Shown: one piece after another, positions 1 to 9,715 of the stretch
Numbering within the stretch: position 1 is the stretch's first letter
How the letters are laid out: every line of letters begins with the position of its first letter
Source of the DNA: Glaciecola sp049650345
GTDB taxonomy: Bacteria > Pseudomonadota > Gammaproteobacteria > Enterobacterales > Alteromonadaceae
Length of the DNA stretch: 64,000 nucleotides
Direction: 5' to 3'
NCBI GenBank assembly: GCA_049650345.1
Contig: JBARZY010000124.1
Span: forward strand, 9,461-73,460
Program-made: the position numbers and the translations under genes
Notes under the pieces: model-generated
Database searches by the model: none
Told to the model about the DNA's origin: nothing
The model's input: only the letters and a program-made list of their open reading frames with translations

Positions 1-38
1 AGAATACTGGGTAAATGCGGCACATACTTTTTTTGCAA
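1..38 (-). CDS. Probable start of a DUF1249 (YqiB-like) gene, cut by the window edge
   Basis: Only about 12 codons are visible. They begin with a TTG codon preceded by a GAGG Shine-Dalgarno-like sequence about 10 bases upstream, and read M-Q-K-K-Y-V-P-H-L-P-S-I before leaving the window. The K-(K/R)-Y-x-P opening resembles the start of YqiB/DUF1249 proteins. That gene follows nudF in E. coli and many gammaproteobacteria, which is its position here. The function of the family is not known to me. The assignment rests on synteny and a very short peptide, so it is tentative. Confidence 0.4.
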   Translation of the reverse strand, partial: MQKKYVPHLPSI

Positions 39-64
39 AATTAAGAAACCTCGTAATTGGTAAT

Positions 65-685
65 TTATTTACCGGTTAACTGCCACTGCGATAATACATC
101 ATCATGGTTTAACAACAACCACTGCAGTGCGATTATCACTGCGCTGTTGTCAAGCTTGCCCGATTTTAGCCACGCTTTTGCTTCATCCAGCCCCACTCGC
201 AATACTTTTATATCTTCGGCTTCTGTGTCTAAACCATGAATGCCCTTAGCCGTTGTAGCATCCACTTTCGCTAAGAATAAATCAACACGTTCAGTACACG
301 CACCGGGACTGGGTAAATATGAGCACATTGGCAACAATTGCTCAAGCTCAATACCCGCCTCTTCTTGTGCCTCTCGTCTGCATACATCTTCCTTTTCCTC
401 ACCTGGCTCAATAATACCGGCCACGATTTCAATTAACCAAGGTGACTCGCTAGTTTCTAGCGCGGGATATCTAAATTGTTCAATAAACACTAACTCTTTA
501 CGAATAGGATCGTAAGGGAGTACAGCCACCGCATGACCGCGCTCAAAAACCTCGCGAGCAACCTCATCGCTATGACCACCAGCAAATAAAGCATGGGTAA
601 AATAGTACTTATTTAAGTTAAAATAGCCGTTAAATTTACGCTGAACTTTTACCAACTTAACGTCATTTTTACCAAAACTTGCCAT
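65..685 (-). CDS. nudF: ADP-ribose pyrophosphatase (NUDIX hydrolase)
   Basis: It hydrolyses ADP-ribose to AMP and ribose 5-phosphate in the cytoplasm. The 206-residue protein carries a complete Nudix box of the form G-x5-E-x7-REAQEEAGI, followed by a proline-containing loop (SYLPSPGACTER) typical of ADP-ribose-specific members. The C-terminal stretch KLDNSAVIIALQWLL matches the family's usual ending. I chose the ATG at 685 because MASFGKND lines up with the start of known NudF proteins; the frame stays open upstream to a TTG at 733, which would add 16 residues. The gene is divergent from tolC and followed by a DUF1249 start, the same order as in E. coli (tolC/nudF/yqiB). Confidence 0.9.
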   Translation of the reverse strand: MASFGKNDVKLVKVQRKFNGYFNLNKYYFTHALFAGGHSDEVAREVFERGHAVAVLPYDPIRKELVFIEQFRYPALETSESPWLIEIVAGIIEPGEEKEDVCRREAQEEAGIELEQLLPMCSYLPSPGACTERVDLFLAKVDATTAKGIHGLDTEAEDIKVLRVGLDEAKAWLKSGKLDNSAVIIALQWLLLNHDDVLSQWQLTGK

Positions 686-977
686 AGTAGGTGCACCCAA
701 ATTGTTTTTAATTGAAAGATATTGTGTATTCAAGAGCGGATTAATACGATAGTTACCGTGAAAAGATTTGATCTAAAACTCTTGAGTTTACATAAGTTAA
801 CACAGCAAAATTATTACATTCTGTTACACTTAAACGATATTTGATACAAGCTATCGTTATATAAATACGCTTGAATATCTTACACTAAACACCATATTAG
901 CTAGTACTTTTAATACACATCTTAGCTAGGTAGCAGTAGCTAAATTTACAATATCGGAAATAGCAGAGCATCTATTC

Positions 978-2390
978 ATGAAAAAAACACTTGTTTCACT
1001 CCTTTTGGGTTTAACTTTTGCCGGCAGTGCAGTTGCCGACGATTTAGCCACCGTTTATCAACTTGCCCAAGCAAATGACCCTATTTTAAACCGTGCTAAA
1101 GCACAAAAAGATGCGGCTTACACGGGTATCTCGGTCAGCCGAGCAAGTTTACTGCCACAAATCTCTGCCAGTGTGTCGTATAGCATGAGTAGCTCAGAGT
1201 TCTTTGACCAACGCTTCGAACAAGACGAAGACTCGGGCGATATACGCCTAATTGAAACAAACGGTGATTCTGATACCGATACCTTAAGCTACGGTGTCAA
1301 TTTGAGCATGTCACTTTACGACCACTCTGATTGGCTTGGTATGGACCGTGCCGAACTGGTTGCGCAACAAAGTGACGCAGTACTAGGCTCTACGCTACAA
1401 AACTTAATGCTACGTACCGTTAATGCATATCTTGCTGTATTGCGTGAACAAAACAGTGTTGAATTTGTAAAGTCTGAGCTAAAAGCCATTGAACGCCAAC
1501 TTGAACAAACCAAGCAACGTTTTGAGGTGGGCTTAACCGCCATCACTGATGTACACGAAGCACAAGCCAATTACGATAACACTGTGGCGCGTCAAATACG
1601 CGCCGAAAATTTACTTGAACTGCGTCTAGAAGAGTTGCGTGAAATTACAGGTAAATATCACAACAACTTGGCTGTACTTGATACCGATGTATTTAGCGCG
1701 GTAAAACCGAACCCTGCGGTGGTGACCAATTGGTTAGCGCTTGCTGAAGACAAAAATTTAGACTTGTTAGCACAACGTTTTGCGCGTGATATTGCCAAAG
1801 AAGACATTGATATTGCCAAGTCGGGACACTACCCAACCCTATCATTGACCGGATCATACGGCAGCTCAGACCGTTCAACCGATGCAAACGGTACCCTAAC
1901 CAACATTAACACCAGCAGCGTGACGCCGTTTAACAATACCGACAACCCACCAGGGCTAAACAGCTCTAGCATTGGTTTGTCGTTAAGTGTGCCAATTTAT
2001 TCAGGTGGCTCAGTTGAAGCCGGCAGCGAACGTGCGCGCGCCAACTATGTAGTAGCAAGCGAAAACCTTGAACTTACCTACCGTCAAACCGTGCGTCAAG
2101 TAAGAAGCTCGTTTAACGATGTAAATGCATCTATTTCTACCATTAGAGCACTGGAGCAGTCGGTAGTGTCGGCAGAAAGCGCACTCAAAGCCACTGAAGC
2201 TGGGTTTGATGTGGGCACGCGTACTATTGTTGATGTATTAAACAGCACACGTAACTTATTTGATGCTCGTCGTAACCTAGCAGATGCTCGATACAACTTT
2301 ATTGTAGCCATTGTTAGTTTGAAACAAGCGGCAGGTACCTTAACCGAAAAAGACCTAAACGATATTAACAAAGTACTGAAACGTACTTAA
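978..2390 (+). CDS. tolC: Outer membrane efflux channel TolC
   Basis: It forms the trimeric outer membrane exit duct for tripartite drug efflux pumps and type I secretion. The 470-residue protein starts with a signal peptide (hydrophobic core LVSLLLGLTFAGSA, cleavage near AVA-DD). It has the internal two-fold repeat of the outer membrane efflux protein family, with the landmark NVAYLAVLREQ-like region appearing as VNAYLAVLREQ near residue 148 and RTIVDVLNSTRNLFDARRNL near 415. Length is normal for TolC. It is divergent from nudF, as in E. coli, and is followed by a strong hairpin. It is the obvious outer membrane partner for the HlyD/ABC exporter at 15.8-19.2 kb, which has no outer membrane gene of its own. 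Confidence 0.95.
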   Translation: MKKTLVSLLLGLTFAGSAVADDLATVYQLAQANDPILNRAKAQKDAAYTGISVSRASLLPQISASVSYSMSSSEFFDQRFEQDEDSGDIRLIETNGDSDTDTLSYGVNLSMSLYDHSDWLGMDRAELVAQQSDAVLGSTLQNLMLRTVNAYLAVLREQNSVEFVKSELKAIERQLEQTKQRFEVGLTAITDVHEAQANYDNTVARQIRAENLLELRLEELREITGKYHNNLAVLDTDVFSAVKPNPAVVTNWLALAEDKNLDLLAQRFARDIAKEDIDIAKSGHYPTLSLTGSYGSSDRSTDANGTLTNINTSSVTPFNNTDNPPGLNSSSIGLSLSVPIYSGGSVEAGSERARANYVVASENLELTYRQTVRQVRSSFNDVNASISTIRALEQSVVSAESALKATEAGFDVGTRTIVDVLNSTRNLFDARRNLADARYNFIVAIVSLKQAAGTLTEKDLNDINKVLKRT

Positions 2391-2410
2391 TAGTTATATT
2401 TGCAAAGCGA

Positions 2411-2448
2411 AGCCACTGTTTACGTATATCGTAATCAGTGGCTTTTTA
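2411..2448. terminator. Bidirectional terminator between tolC and the ion channel gene
   Basis: The inverted repeat AGCCACTG / CAGTGGCT (2411-2418 and 2436-2443) is followed by TTTTTATT. It sits between two convergent genes and can serve tolC directly. Confidence 0.75.
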
Positions 2449-3240
2449 TTACTTGTGTTTATTCATCTCAGCAATTTGTTTACTTAGGCCTTCAATTTGT
2501 TGCTTCAGTTCTAGCATGGTGGGTTGCCCTTCGTTGCGCTCTTTAGAATGTTCTTCTTCCATTACCCCAACCACAATACCAATAACCATATTCAAGAACG
2601 CAAATGCGGTAAAGAATATGAAGGTCATGTAATAAATCCAGCTCATGGGATAAACATCCATCGTTTCGTACTGAATGTCGGTCCAATCTTCAAACGTCAT
2701 AACCCTGAACAAGGTCAGCATTGAAATAGCGATATTGCCCCATAACACTGAATTAATATCGGCAAACAGGTACGAGCCCACCGCTGCATATATATAAAAG
2801 ATAATAAACATGAGTAACACTACATAACCTAAACGAGGCAGTGCTTTCATTAATGAATTAATCAGGACCCTCAGCTCTGGAATAATTGACACCATTCGCA
2901 ACACTCTAAATATACGAATTAGACGCGCCAACAAGGCCATTTCAGACTCGTTAATGGGCACTAAACTAATAGCCACCACAACAGTATCAAAAATATTCCA
3001 ACCCGACTTAAAAAAGTCTTTTTTGTTCTCTTCAGCAATAAAACGCACCAATATCTCAAACAAAAAGAACAAGGTAATAAACACGTCTAAATATTTGGTA
3101 ATCGCAATGGCAGCGGGCGATAAATCATAGGTTTTCGCACCAATTTCTAGGGCAGAAATAATAATAACAGCGATCACAAAAAACTCGAATGCACGATTAT
3201 GGCGCAATCGTACAAAAGCAGATTGGAATTGTTTTATCAC
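2449..3240 (-). CDS. Voltage-gated sodium channel family protein (NaChBac-like ion transporter)
   Basis: A 263-residue single-repeat, six-helix cation channel predicted in the inner membrane. Helices S1-S3 occupy about residues 17-105. The voltage sensor S4 (ARLIRIFRVLRMVS) has an arginine at every third position. A pore loop near residue 180 reads TFEDWTD, in the place where NaChBac-type channels have TLESW-type selectivity filters, and is followed by a hydrophobic S6. The last 30 residues (LKQQIEGLSKQIAEM) form a heptad coiled coil, as in the C-terminal tetramerisation bundle of bacterial sodium channels. Bacterial channels of this family are linked to motility and pH or sodium homeostasis in marine and alkaliphilic species. 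The filter has Asp where NaChBac has Ser, so ion selectivity cannot be assumed. Confidence 0.85.
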   Translation of the reverse strand: MIKQFQSAFVRLRHNRAFEFFVIAVIIISALEIGAKTYDLSPAAIAITKYLDVFITLFFLFEILVRFIAEENKKDFFKSGWNIFDTVVVAISLVPINESEMALLARLIRIFRVLRMVSIIPELRVLINSLMKALPRLGYVVLLMFIIFYIYAAVGSYLFADINSVLWGNIAISMLTLFRVMTFEDWTDIQYETMDVYPMSWIYYMTFIFFTAFAFLNMVIGIVVGVMEEEHSKERNEGQPTMLELKQQIEGLSKQIAEMNKHK

Positions 3241-3327
3241 AGTGAAAAGTCTCGTTAAGGGGCCTGTATATTACTGTGACACAAACGCCCGAAAGTATCG
3301 CGCCTTTGTGCCACAGTCAGTTGTCAC

Positions 3328-6111
3328 TTACATGTATTTTGCTTTTAGTTCGTTCAGTCTAGCTATTGAACCTGCTTGGCTAAGGGGTAAATCGTCCATT
3401 CTACGCTCGGCCAAAATACCATTGCCATTCATCCACAACGCTTCAAGATAATTTAAAAATATCTCTTCGTTTTTCACGTCGTCGGTCATTACGCGATTAT
3501 AGGTTTTCACCGCGTCTTCTAATTTACCTTGGCGAATCAATATTTGTGCGTAAGTGTCTGCAGTCGCTGCATTATCAGGCTGCATCTCGTATGCTCTGCC
3601 ACCATATTCTGAAGCACGTTCAAGGTTACCCGCTTGCATTTCTAAGTAGGCAATATTGTTGAGCACCACAAAGTTATCGGGCAATACCGCCAATACCTTT
3701 TCGTAGCTGGCGATAGCGTCAGCGGGTTTAGTGGCAAGTTGACGTTCGGCCAACATCATCACTGCGGCCATATCATTAGGACGGGCCTCCACATGGCTAC
3801 TTATTGCTTTAAATGCTGCGTCTCGCTGCCCAGCGGCCTCAAGAGTAGAAGTAAGCACAACCAAGTTGTTAGTGTTTTTGTTGGCATCGTAGGCAACTAA
3901 GGCGTCTTCAACTACTTCAGCCGCTCTGCCTTCTCGAATTGCGATACGCGCCTTTACGCCACGTAAAAATGGCAAGGCCATATAATCGCTCGGAATTCCG
4001 TCATAAATGCGTTTTGCGCTTTCTACATCACCCGACATTACCTTGAAATAGCTCAACATAATGTTAACTTCAGGACTACTGCGTTGCGACAAGTAATCTT
4101 GTGCTACTTGTGCGCCTTTTTCATATTCACGTTTTGCATCGTGAATCACAAGCTGACCCACAACCGAATTTTGCTGATTAGGATATAACGATGCCCACGT
4201 TTGATAATGACTAAGGGCTTCATCAACGGCATTATTGCGCAATAGTGCCATACCTTGAAGGGGCCAATATGGCATAGGCGCGCTGCGATCTGGCGTAATA
4301 GTTGATAATGCACTTATTGCCTCAGGTAATTTGTTAAAGGCTAAATTGACGCGAGCATTCAATAGTTTTATTGATGTGTTGTCGGGCGCATCGACCAAGG
4401 CTTTATTAACCCGCTGTAAGGCTGCTTCTGAATTGCCACGTTGATTTTGTAAGGCCACAAAACTAGCCAACGCACTTAAATTGCTTGGTTCCTTATCTAA
4501 CAATTCAGTAGTTTTTGCCAGTGCCTCGTCATAATTTTGCATACGCAGGTCAAGACGAATTTTAGACACATCAACAAGCGTGCTGTTGTCATTAATGTTA
4601 GTAGCGGTACTCAACACCTCTGCCGCCGCGGCGTATTTTTGTTGGCGCATCAATACTTCGGCCTCTAATAAATATGCTTCTACGTCTTCAGATGACTCTT
4701 GTTGCCACTCTTTCGCTAATGCCATCGCTTTATCGAATTGGTCAGTGCTCAAATAGGCGCTAGCAAGCGTTGTTTTTGCACGGGCCGACTCTGGCGCTTT
4801 ACTGACTGCGCTTTCAAGGTCAACCAAGCCTTCAATATCATTAATAGACAATTTTAGAATACCTAAGCGAGTTAAATCTTCGGCGCTTTCACTTATCTTA
4901 TCGGCTTGCTCAATAATCTGTTTTGCTGCTTGCGTGTTACCAGAGCGTATTAGCTCATAACCCGCTTTTGAAAATAATGTCGCGTCATCTTGACTAACAT
5001 CGTTTATGCGACCCAATATCTCATTAGCATCATCCCCCATATTGGCCTGTAATTGACTAGCCGCCAAAATGCGCAAGCCAGGATGATTGTCTGGCAGTAA
5101 TGACGCGATTAACGATAAATGCCCTACTGCGGCTTCAAAATCATTCAATTGGTACGACGACAAACCAGCAACCAAGCGCAGAGTTGGGTCAGGACGCCCT
5201 GCGGCAATTGCCTTCTCACTATATAATTTAGCATTTTCATAGTCTTCATCAGCCGCGCGTACAACACCTTTAAGCTGATTAAGTAAGGGATTACTTTGGC
5301 TAATGGCGAGCAATTCATCAATATATACCTCTGCTCGAGCGACTTCACGCTGCTCAACTAACATACTGGCCAAAGAAAATTTAGACTCTAAATCTTCTGG
5401 TGCAACCTTGATGTAATCTTCGTAAATATTGGCAGCCTCACTCGGCATGTTGTTGATCATATATAAACGCGCAGTAAAATTTAGTACGTCGCGATTTTCC
5501 GGCGCTTGTTCATAAGCCGCTTTGGCTAGCGTTAATGCTTCTTCAAATTGTCTGTCTTGCACCAACCTATAACCCTGCACCAAATCGGCATAAACGGTAT
5601 CTGCATTTATTATCAATAAATCGGTAATCAGGCTTTTCGCCTCAAGGGTTTTATTTAGCTGCATTAACGATTGCAGTTTTCTAAAGCCCACCTCTAATGT
5701 TTGCTCAGGACTTAGTTCAACATTCGCGGTATCTATGTCGGCAAGGGCAACGTTTGCGCCCGTTCTTTGCAAAGCTTGCGATAACAACGGAATAGTTTCG
5801 CTTGGCGCATACCCTAATTCTAATGCTCTTGATAATTCTTTTTCAGCTGATTCGAAGTTTTTCTGCTCTACATATAAACGTCCTAGCATAAAGCGATAAT
5901 CTGCGTTGCGAGGCTGTTTTTGAATCGCGTTTTTCAGCGCCACTACTGCCGCATTATTATCGCCCTGTTCAATAAAGGTTTGTGCCTCGGCAACAAATTC
6001 TTCAGGTGTTTTTTCAGCGCAACCCGATAAGCCTGCGGCAACAACAAGCGCCAAAAGCGTGTTTCGCATAGAAGATGAAGGATATTTAGCGCTTACGTGT
6101 AGTTTTTTCAT
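3328..6111 (-). CDS. PrsT-like TPR-repeat lipoprotein (XrtA/PEP-CTERM exopolysaccharide type)
   Basis: A very large (927 residues from this start) periplasmic tetratricopeptide protein. The signal ends in a lipobox (GLSGC). The first mature residues (TPEEFVAEAQTFIEQGD, then AVVALKNAIQKQP) closely resemble PrsT, the TPR lipoprotein named from exopolysaccharide loci that accompany exosortase/PEP-CTERM systems. TPR-like helix pairs then repeat to the C-terminus. I chose the ATG at 6111, preceded by AAAGG about 10 bases upstream. The frame is open to a TTG at 6153, and another ATG lies at 6069 without a ribosome site. No exosortase, PEP-CTERM target or polysaccharide gene lies nearby, so it stands as an orphan. 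The role in envelope or exopolysaccharide assembly is by family only. Confidence 0.75.
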   Translation of the reverse strand: MKKLHVSAKYPSSSMRNTLLALVVAAGLSGCAEKTPEEFVAEAQTFIEQGDNNAAVVALKNAIQKQPRNADYRFMLGRLYVEQKNFESAEKELSRALELGYAPSETIPLLSQALQRTGANVALADIDTANVELSPEQTLEVGFRKLQSLMQLNKTLEAKSLITDLLIINADTVYADLVQGYRLVQDRQFEEALTLAKAAYEQAPENRDVLNFTARLYMINNMPSEAANIYEDYIKVAPEDLESKFSLASMLVEQREVARAEVYIDELLAISQSNPLLNQLKGVVRAADEDYENAKLYSEKAIAAGRPDPTLRLVAGLSSYQLNDFEAAVGHLSLIASLLPDNHPGLRILAASQLQANMGDDANEILGRINDVSQDDATLFSKAGYELIRSGNTQAAKQIIEQADKISESAEDLTRLGILKLSINDIEGLVDLESAVSKAPESARAKTTLASAYLSTDQFDKAMALAKEWQQESSEDVEAYLLEAEVLMRQQKYAAAAEVLSTATNINDNSTLVDVSKIRLDLRMQNYDEALAKTTELLDKEPSNLSALASFVALQNQRGNSEAALQRVNKALVDAPDNTSIKLLNARVNLAFNKLPEAISALSTITPDRSAPMPYWPLQGMALLRNNAVDEALSHYQTWASLYPNQQNSVVGQLVIHDAKREYEKGAQVAQDYLSQRSSPEVNIMLSYFKVMSGDVESAKRIYDGIPSDYMALPFLRGVKARIAIREGRAAEVVEDALVAYDANKNTNNLVVLTSTLEAAGQRDAAFKAISSHVEARPNDMAAVMMLAERQLATKPADAIASYEKVLAVLPDNFVVLNNIAYLEMQAGNLERASEYGGRAYEMQPDNAATADTYAQILIRQGKLEDAVKTYNRVMTDDVKNEEIFLNYLEALWMNGNGILAERRMDDLPLSQAGSIARLNELKAKYM

Positions 6112-6297
6112 GAACTTCGGTACCTTTTTTTGACCTTTTGTTAATGCAAACAAAGCGAATAAATAAAAGCCCTGCGCGCACGTTTAAAGGTGTGGATTCC
6201 ATATGACCAATGTTGAATTAACGTTTATACTGCAATAGTGTTACATTTAACCACATGTTTGCAAATTTGTTTAATGGTATCTGATGCATTTTTAACT

Positions 6298-6303
6298 TAT
6301 AAT
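6298..6303 (+). promoter_or_regulatory. Candidate -10 box of the deaD promoter
   Basis: A perfect TATAAT lies 71 bases before the chosen deaD start. The -35 position is poor (TGGTAT at 17 bp), so this is a weakly supported promoter with an untranslated leader of about 65 bases. Confidence 0.45.
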
Positions 6304-6373
6304 ACGCGCTTAAGTTTTGGCGTTCGCATCCTCTCTGCTTTGCCTTTTGTTCTTTTACTACTCAGGATATACC

Positions 6374-8107
6374 ATGACCGACACTGTCGACGTGACATTT
6401 AAAGATTTAAATTTGCCGAGCGCCATTCTGCAAGCTCTAGAAAAAGTAGGCTACGAAAAACCGTCTCCTATACAAGCAAAAAGTATCCCTCTATTACTTG
6501 AGGGCCACGATTTATTGGGCCAAGCCCAAACTGGTACTGGCAAGACTGCAGCGTTTGCGTTGCCAATGTTAGCCAATATCAACCCCGATGAAAATTTTAC
6601 ACAACTGTTGGTACTTGCCCCTACTCGCGAGCTTGCTATTCAAGTAGCAGAAGCATTTCAGGTATATGCTAGCTTTTCTAAAAAGATACGTGTGTTGCCA
6701 GTATACGGCGGCCAATCTTACGACAACCAAATTAGACAACTTAAGCGTGGCGTGCAAGTTGTTGTAGGTACACCGGGTCGTATTATTGACCATATTAAAC
6801 GTAAAACACTGAAACTTGATCAACTTAAATTTTTGGTGCTTGATGAAGCCGACGAAATGTTGCGCATGGGTTTTATTGATGACGTAGAACTAATTCTCAG
6901 CCATGCCCCAGAAACTCGCCAAACAGCGCTGTTTTCAGCAACTATGCCGCCGCCAATCAAAAAGATTACGCAGCGTTATTTAAACAATCCGCAGCACGTA
7001 AAAATTGAATCTAAGGTAAGTACTGCCAGTACTATTACCCAACGTTATTGTCAGGTTGCCGGACACCATAAACTTGAAGCGCTTACTCGCATTATGGAAG
7101 TGGAAGAGTTTGATGGCGTAATCATTTTTGTGCGCACCAAAACCGCCACCATAGAACTCGCCGATAAACTATCTGCACGTGGATACGACGCTGAAGCCTT
7201 AAACGGTGATATTGCACAAGCAGCGCGTGAGCGTACCGTAGATAAGCTTAAACAAGGCAAAATTGATATTCTTGTTGCTACTGACGTTGTAGCACGTGGT
7301 CTTGATGTTGAACGCGTTAGCCACGTTATCAATTTCGACGTACCCCACGATACCGAGTCGTACGTACATCGAATTGGTCGTACTGGCCGTGCGGGTCGTA
7401 CCGGTGATGCAATATTGTTTATTTCCCATCGTGAAAAGCGCATGTTATTCGCCATTGAAAAGGCGACTAAGCAAGAAATCACGCCTATGGACATCCCCTC
7501 TATTTCTGAGCTAAACGAATCTCGTTTAGGGCGCTTTAAAAAGAATGTACTTGAAGCAATCACCGACGACAGCATTGAATCGTATATGCCAGTAGTAGAT
7601 GCCATATTAAAAGAGTCTGAAGCTTCTCCTGAACTGGTAATGGCGGCACTAGCACGCGTTGCTCAAGGCGACGAACCATTGCTATTAAGCGAAAAGGATC
7701 GTCCTGACGTTCACGCAAAACCGTCATTTAAAGACCGTGGCGCACGCAACGATCGTGGTCCAAGAGAACGCGGTGGACGCGAACGTAGCGGTCGCGAAGG
7801 CAACCGTGAACGTAAACCGTCTCGCAGCCGTGGCAAGCCAGAGTCGGGCATGAAACGCTTTAAGATTGAAGTAGGCTATGTGCATGGCGCTAAGCCTGGC
7901 AATATTGTTGGTGCAATAGCTAACGAAGCTGACATTAGCAGCAAAAATATTGGTGCTATTGATATTCACGACAACTACACCTTGGTTGATTTGCCCGATA
8001 GCTTGCCTAATCAGGCGAAAGAAACCTTACAAAAAACTCGTGTTGCCGGCCAACGTCTAAACATACGCGAGTGGAGCGACGAGCCACCGAAAAAGCGTAA
8101 AAAGTAA
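6374..8107 (+). CDS. deaD: DEAD-box ATP-dependent RNA helicase DeaD/CsdA
   Basis: A 577-residue RNA helicase that helps ribosome assembly and mRNA decay, especially in the cold. Seen in order: the Q motif (PSPIQAKSIP), Walker A (AQTGTGKT), PTRELA, DEAD, SAT, then the helicase C domain with VATDVVARGLD and HRIGRTGRAGR. These are followed by a basic Arg/Gly-rich linker around residues 445-490 and a C-terminal DbpA-type RNA-binding domain that begins at about 490 (KRFKIEVGYVHGAKPGNIVGAI). The ATG at 6374 has CAGGA in front and gives the normal N-terminus; the frame continues upstream to 6317 without a homologous start. The leader is probably cold-regulated in the family, but I see no specific element. 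Confidence 0.95.
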   Translation: MTDTVDVTFKDLNLPSAILQALEKVGYEKPSPIQAKSIPLLLEGHDLLGQAQTGTGKTAAFALPMLANINPDENFTQLLVLAPTRELAIQVAEAFQVYASFSKKIRVLPVYGGQSYDNQIRQLKRGVQVVVGTPGRIIDHIKRKTLKLDQLKFLVLDEADEMLRMGFIDDVELILSHAPETRQTALFSATMPPPIKKITQRYLNNPQHVKIESKVSTASTITQRYCQVAGHHKLEALTRIMEVEEFDGVIIFVRTKTATIELADKLSARGYDAEALNGDIAQAARERTVDKLKQGKIDILVATDVVARGLDVERVSHVINFDVPHDTESYVHRIGRTGRAGRTGDAILFISHREKRMLFAIEKATKQEITPMDIPSISELNESRLGRFKKNVLEAITDDSIESYMPVVDAILKESEASPELVMAALARVAQGDEPLLLSEKDRPDVHAKPSFKDRGARNDRGPRERGGRERSGREGNRERKPSRSRGKPESGMKRFKIEVGYVHGAKPGNIVGAIANEADISSKNIGAIDIHDNYTLVDLPDSLPNQAKETLQKTRVAGQRLNIREWSDEPPKKRKK

Positions 8108-8161
8108 TACGGTTTTAATGGCATTGGTTATTAGTACACAATGCCAAAAAGCACATATGCC

Positions 8162-8199
8162 AAAAAGGAATAAAATTTACTTTTTTATTCCTTTTTTTG
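8162..8199 (+). terminator. Rho-independent terminator after deaD
   Basis: GGAATAAAA and TTTTTTATTCC pair across a short loop, with an A-run before and a run of seven T after. The A/T flanks make it usable on either strand. Confidence 0.7.
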
Positions 8200-8251
8200 T
8201 GCCTGCGTTTTTGTTTCAATATAAGCTGACTAGTATATAAAGAGATCACCC

Positions 8252-9637
8252 ATGAAATACTTCCCCATATTTGTTGATGCCCAACATATTCATTGCCTTG
8301 TAGTAGGCGCGGGAGAAGTAGCCGCTAGAAAATGTGAGTTATTACTGAAAACGCCAGCTAAAATTACCATTGTGGCGCCTTGGGTAAGTGATGCGGTAAG
8401 AAACTTAAGCAAGTCAGATAATATTACCCTGATTGAACGTGAGTTTATTGATAGCGATTTAGACGTCAAACAAATGGTGTTTGTTGCCACCGACAAAGAA
8501 CAAGTTAACCAATACATTCATGATCTTGCACACGCCAAGCACATATTAGTCAATGTGGTTGATAACACGCCGTTGTGTAAGTTTATTACGCCTTCTATTG
8601 TTGACCGTTCGCCCATTATCATTGCCATGTCGAGTGGCGGCGTAGCACCCGTTTTGCTTAGGTATATACGACAAAAACTCGAATCGGTGATCCCACATAA
8701 CATCAAACGCTTAGGTGAGTTTTCAGAGAAATATCGCAACAAGGTGAAGCATGCTTTGGGCAGTGTTACCGACCGCCGTTATTTTTGGGAAGACGTACTT
8801 GACGGCGACATTGGCGAAAATGTGTTACAAGGCAACAATACCCTTGCCTCTGAGCAATTAGATGTGGCACTCAACAAATACGCCAGCGGCGATAAGCCAG
8901 CAGGCCAAGTATATTTAGTCGGCGCAGGGCCTGGCGATCCAGACTTACTTACCTTCAGAGCGTTACGCTTAATGCAAAAAGCCGATGTAGTGGTATACGA
9001 CCGCTTAGTGTCACCCGAAATACTTGAACTGGTAAGACGCGATGCCGAAAAAATATACGTAGGCAAAGCAAAAAGTAACCACACCATGCCCCAAGAAGAA
9101 ATTAACGATTTACTGGCATCACTCGCAAAAGAAGGAAATCGCGTTGTGCGCTTAAAAGGCGGTGACCCATTTATATTTGGTCGCGGTGGTGAAGAAATAG
9201 AAACCTTAATTGACCATGGTATTGATTTTCAAGTGGTGCCAGGTATAACCGCAGCCACTGGCGCATCAAGTTATGCAGGTATTCCTCTCACTCACAGAGA
9301 CCATGCTCAATCGGTTACATTTAGTACCGGTCACCTAAAAGACAACAGCATTGACCTTGAATGGCCGAGTTTAGTTAAGCCAAATCATACATTGGTATTT
9401 TATATGGGACTTACAGGACTACCCATTATTACCCAAAAATTGGTTGAACACGGCATGGACAAAAACACGCCTATCGCTTTAGTAGAGGGCGCTACAAGAG
9501 CAACTCAGAAGGTGGTTACAGGTACTTTAGAGAATATTGTTGCGCTAGAGGCCACCAAAACCTTAAAACCACCCACCTTGATCATTGTGGGCAGCGTAGT
9601 AAGCTTGCACAAACGACTGAATTGGTTTGCCGGCTAA
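8252..9637 (+). CDS. cysG: Siroheme synthase (trifunctional)
   Basis: This enzyme makes siroheme, the cofactor of sulfite and nitrite reductases, from uroporphyrinogen III. Residues 1-150 form the NAD-dependent precorrin-2 dehydrogenase/ferrochelatase half, with the nucleotide-binding motif VVGAGEVAARK. Residues 215-460 form the SAM-dependent uroporphyrinogen-III methyltransferase half, with VYLVGAGPGDPDLLT, VVRLKGGDPFIFGRGGEE and VVPGITAATGASSYAGIPLTH-type signatures. Length (461) matches E. coli CysG (457). It appears monocistronic: terminators flank it upstream and no cys genes lie next to it. Confidence 0.96.
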   Translation: MKYFPIFVDAQHIHCLVVGAGEVAARKCELLLKTPAKITIVAPWVSDAVRNLSKSDNITLIEREFIDSDLDVKQMVFVATDKEQVNQYIHDLAHAKHILVNVVDNTPLCKFITPSIVDRSPIIIAMSSGGVAPVLLRYIRQKLESVIPHNIKRLGEFSEKYRNKVKHALGSVTDRRYFWEDVLDGDIGENVLQGNNTLASEQLDVALNKYASGDKPAGQVYLVGAGPGDPDLLTFRALRLMQKADVVVYDRLVSPEILELVRRDAEKIYVGKAKSNHTMPQEEINDLLASLAKEGNRVVRLKGGDPFIFGRGGEEIETLIDHGIDFQVVPGITAATGASSYAGIPLTHRDHAQSVTFSTGHLKDNSIDLEWPSLVKPNHTLVFYMGLTGLPIITQKLVEHGMDKNTPIALVEGATRATQKVVTGTLENIVALEATKTLKPPTLIIVGSVVSLHKRLNWFAG

Positions 9638-9715
9638 CGCATACAAATAGCCAACTAATATTCAGCTTTCGTCAGCAATGCACGATATAAACTTATTAGT
9701 ATTAAGGTGAACAGT

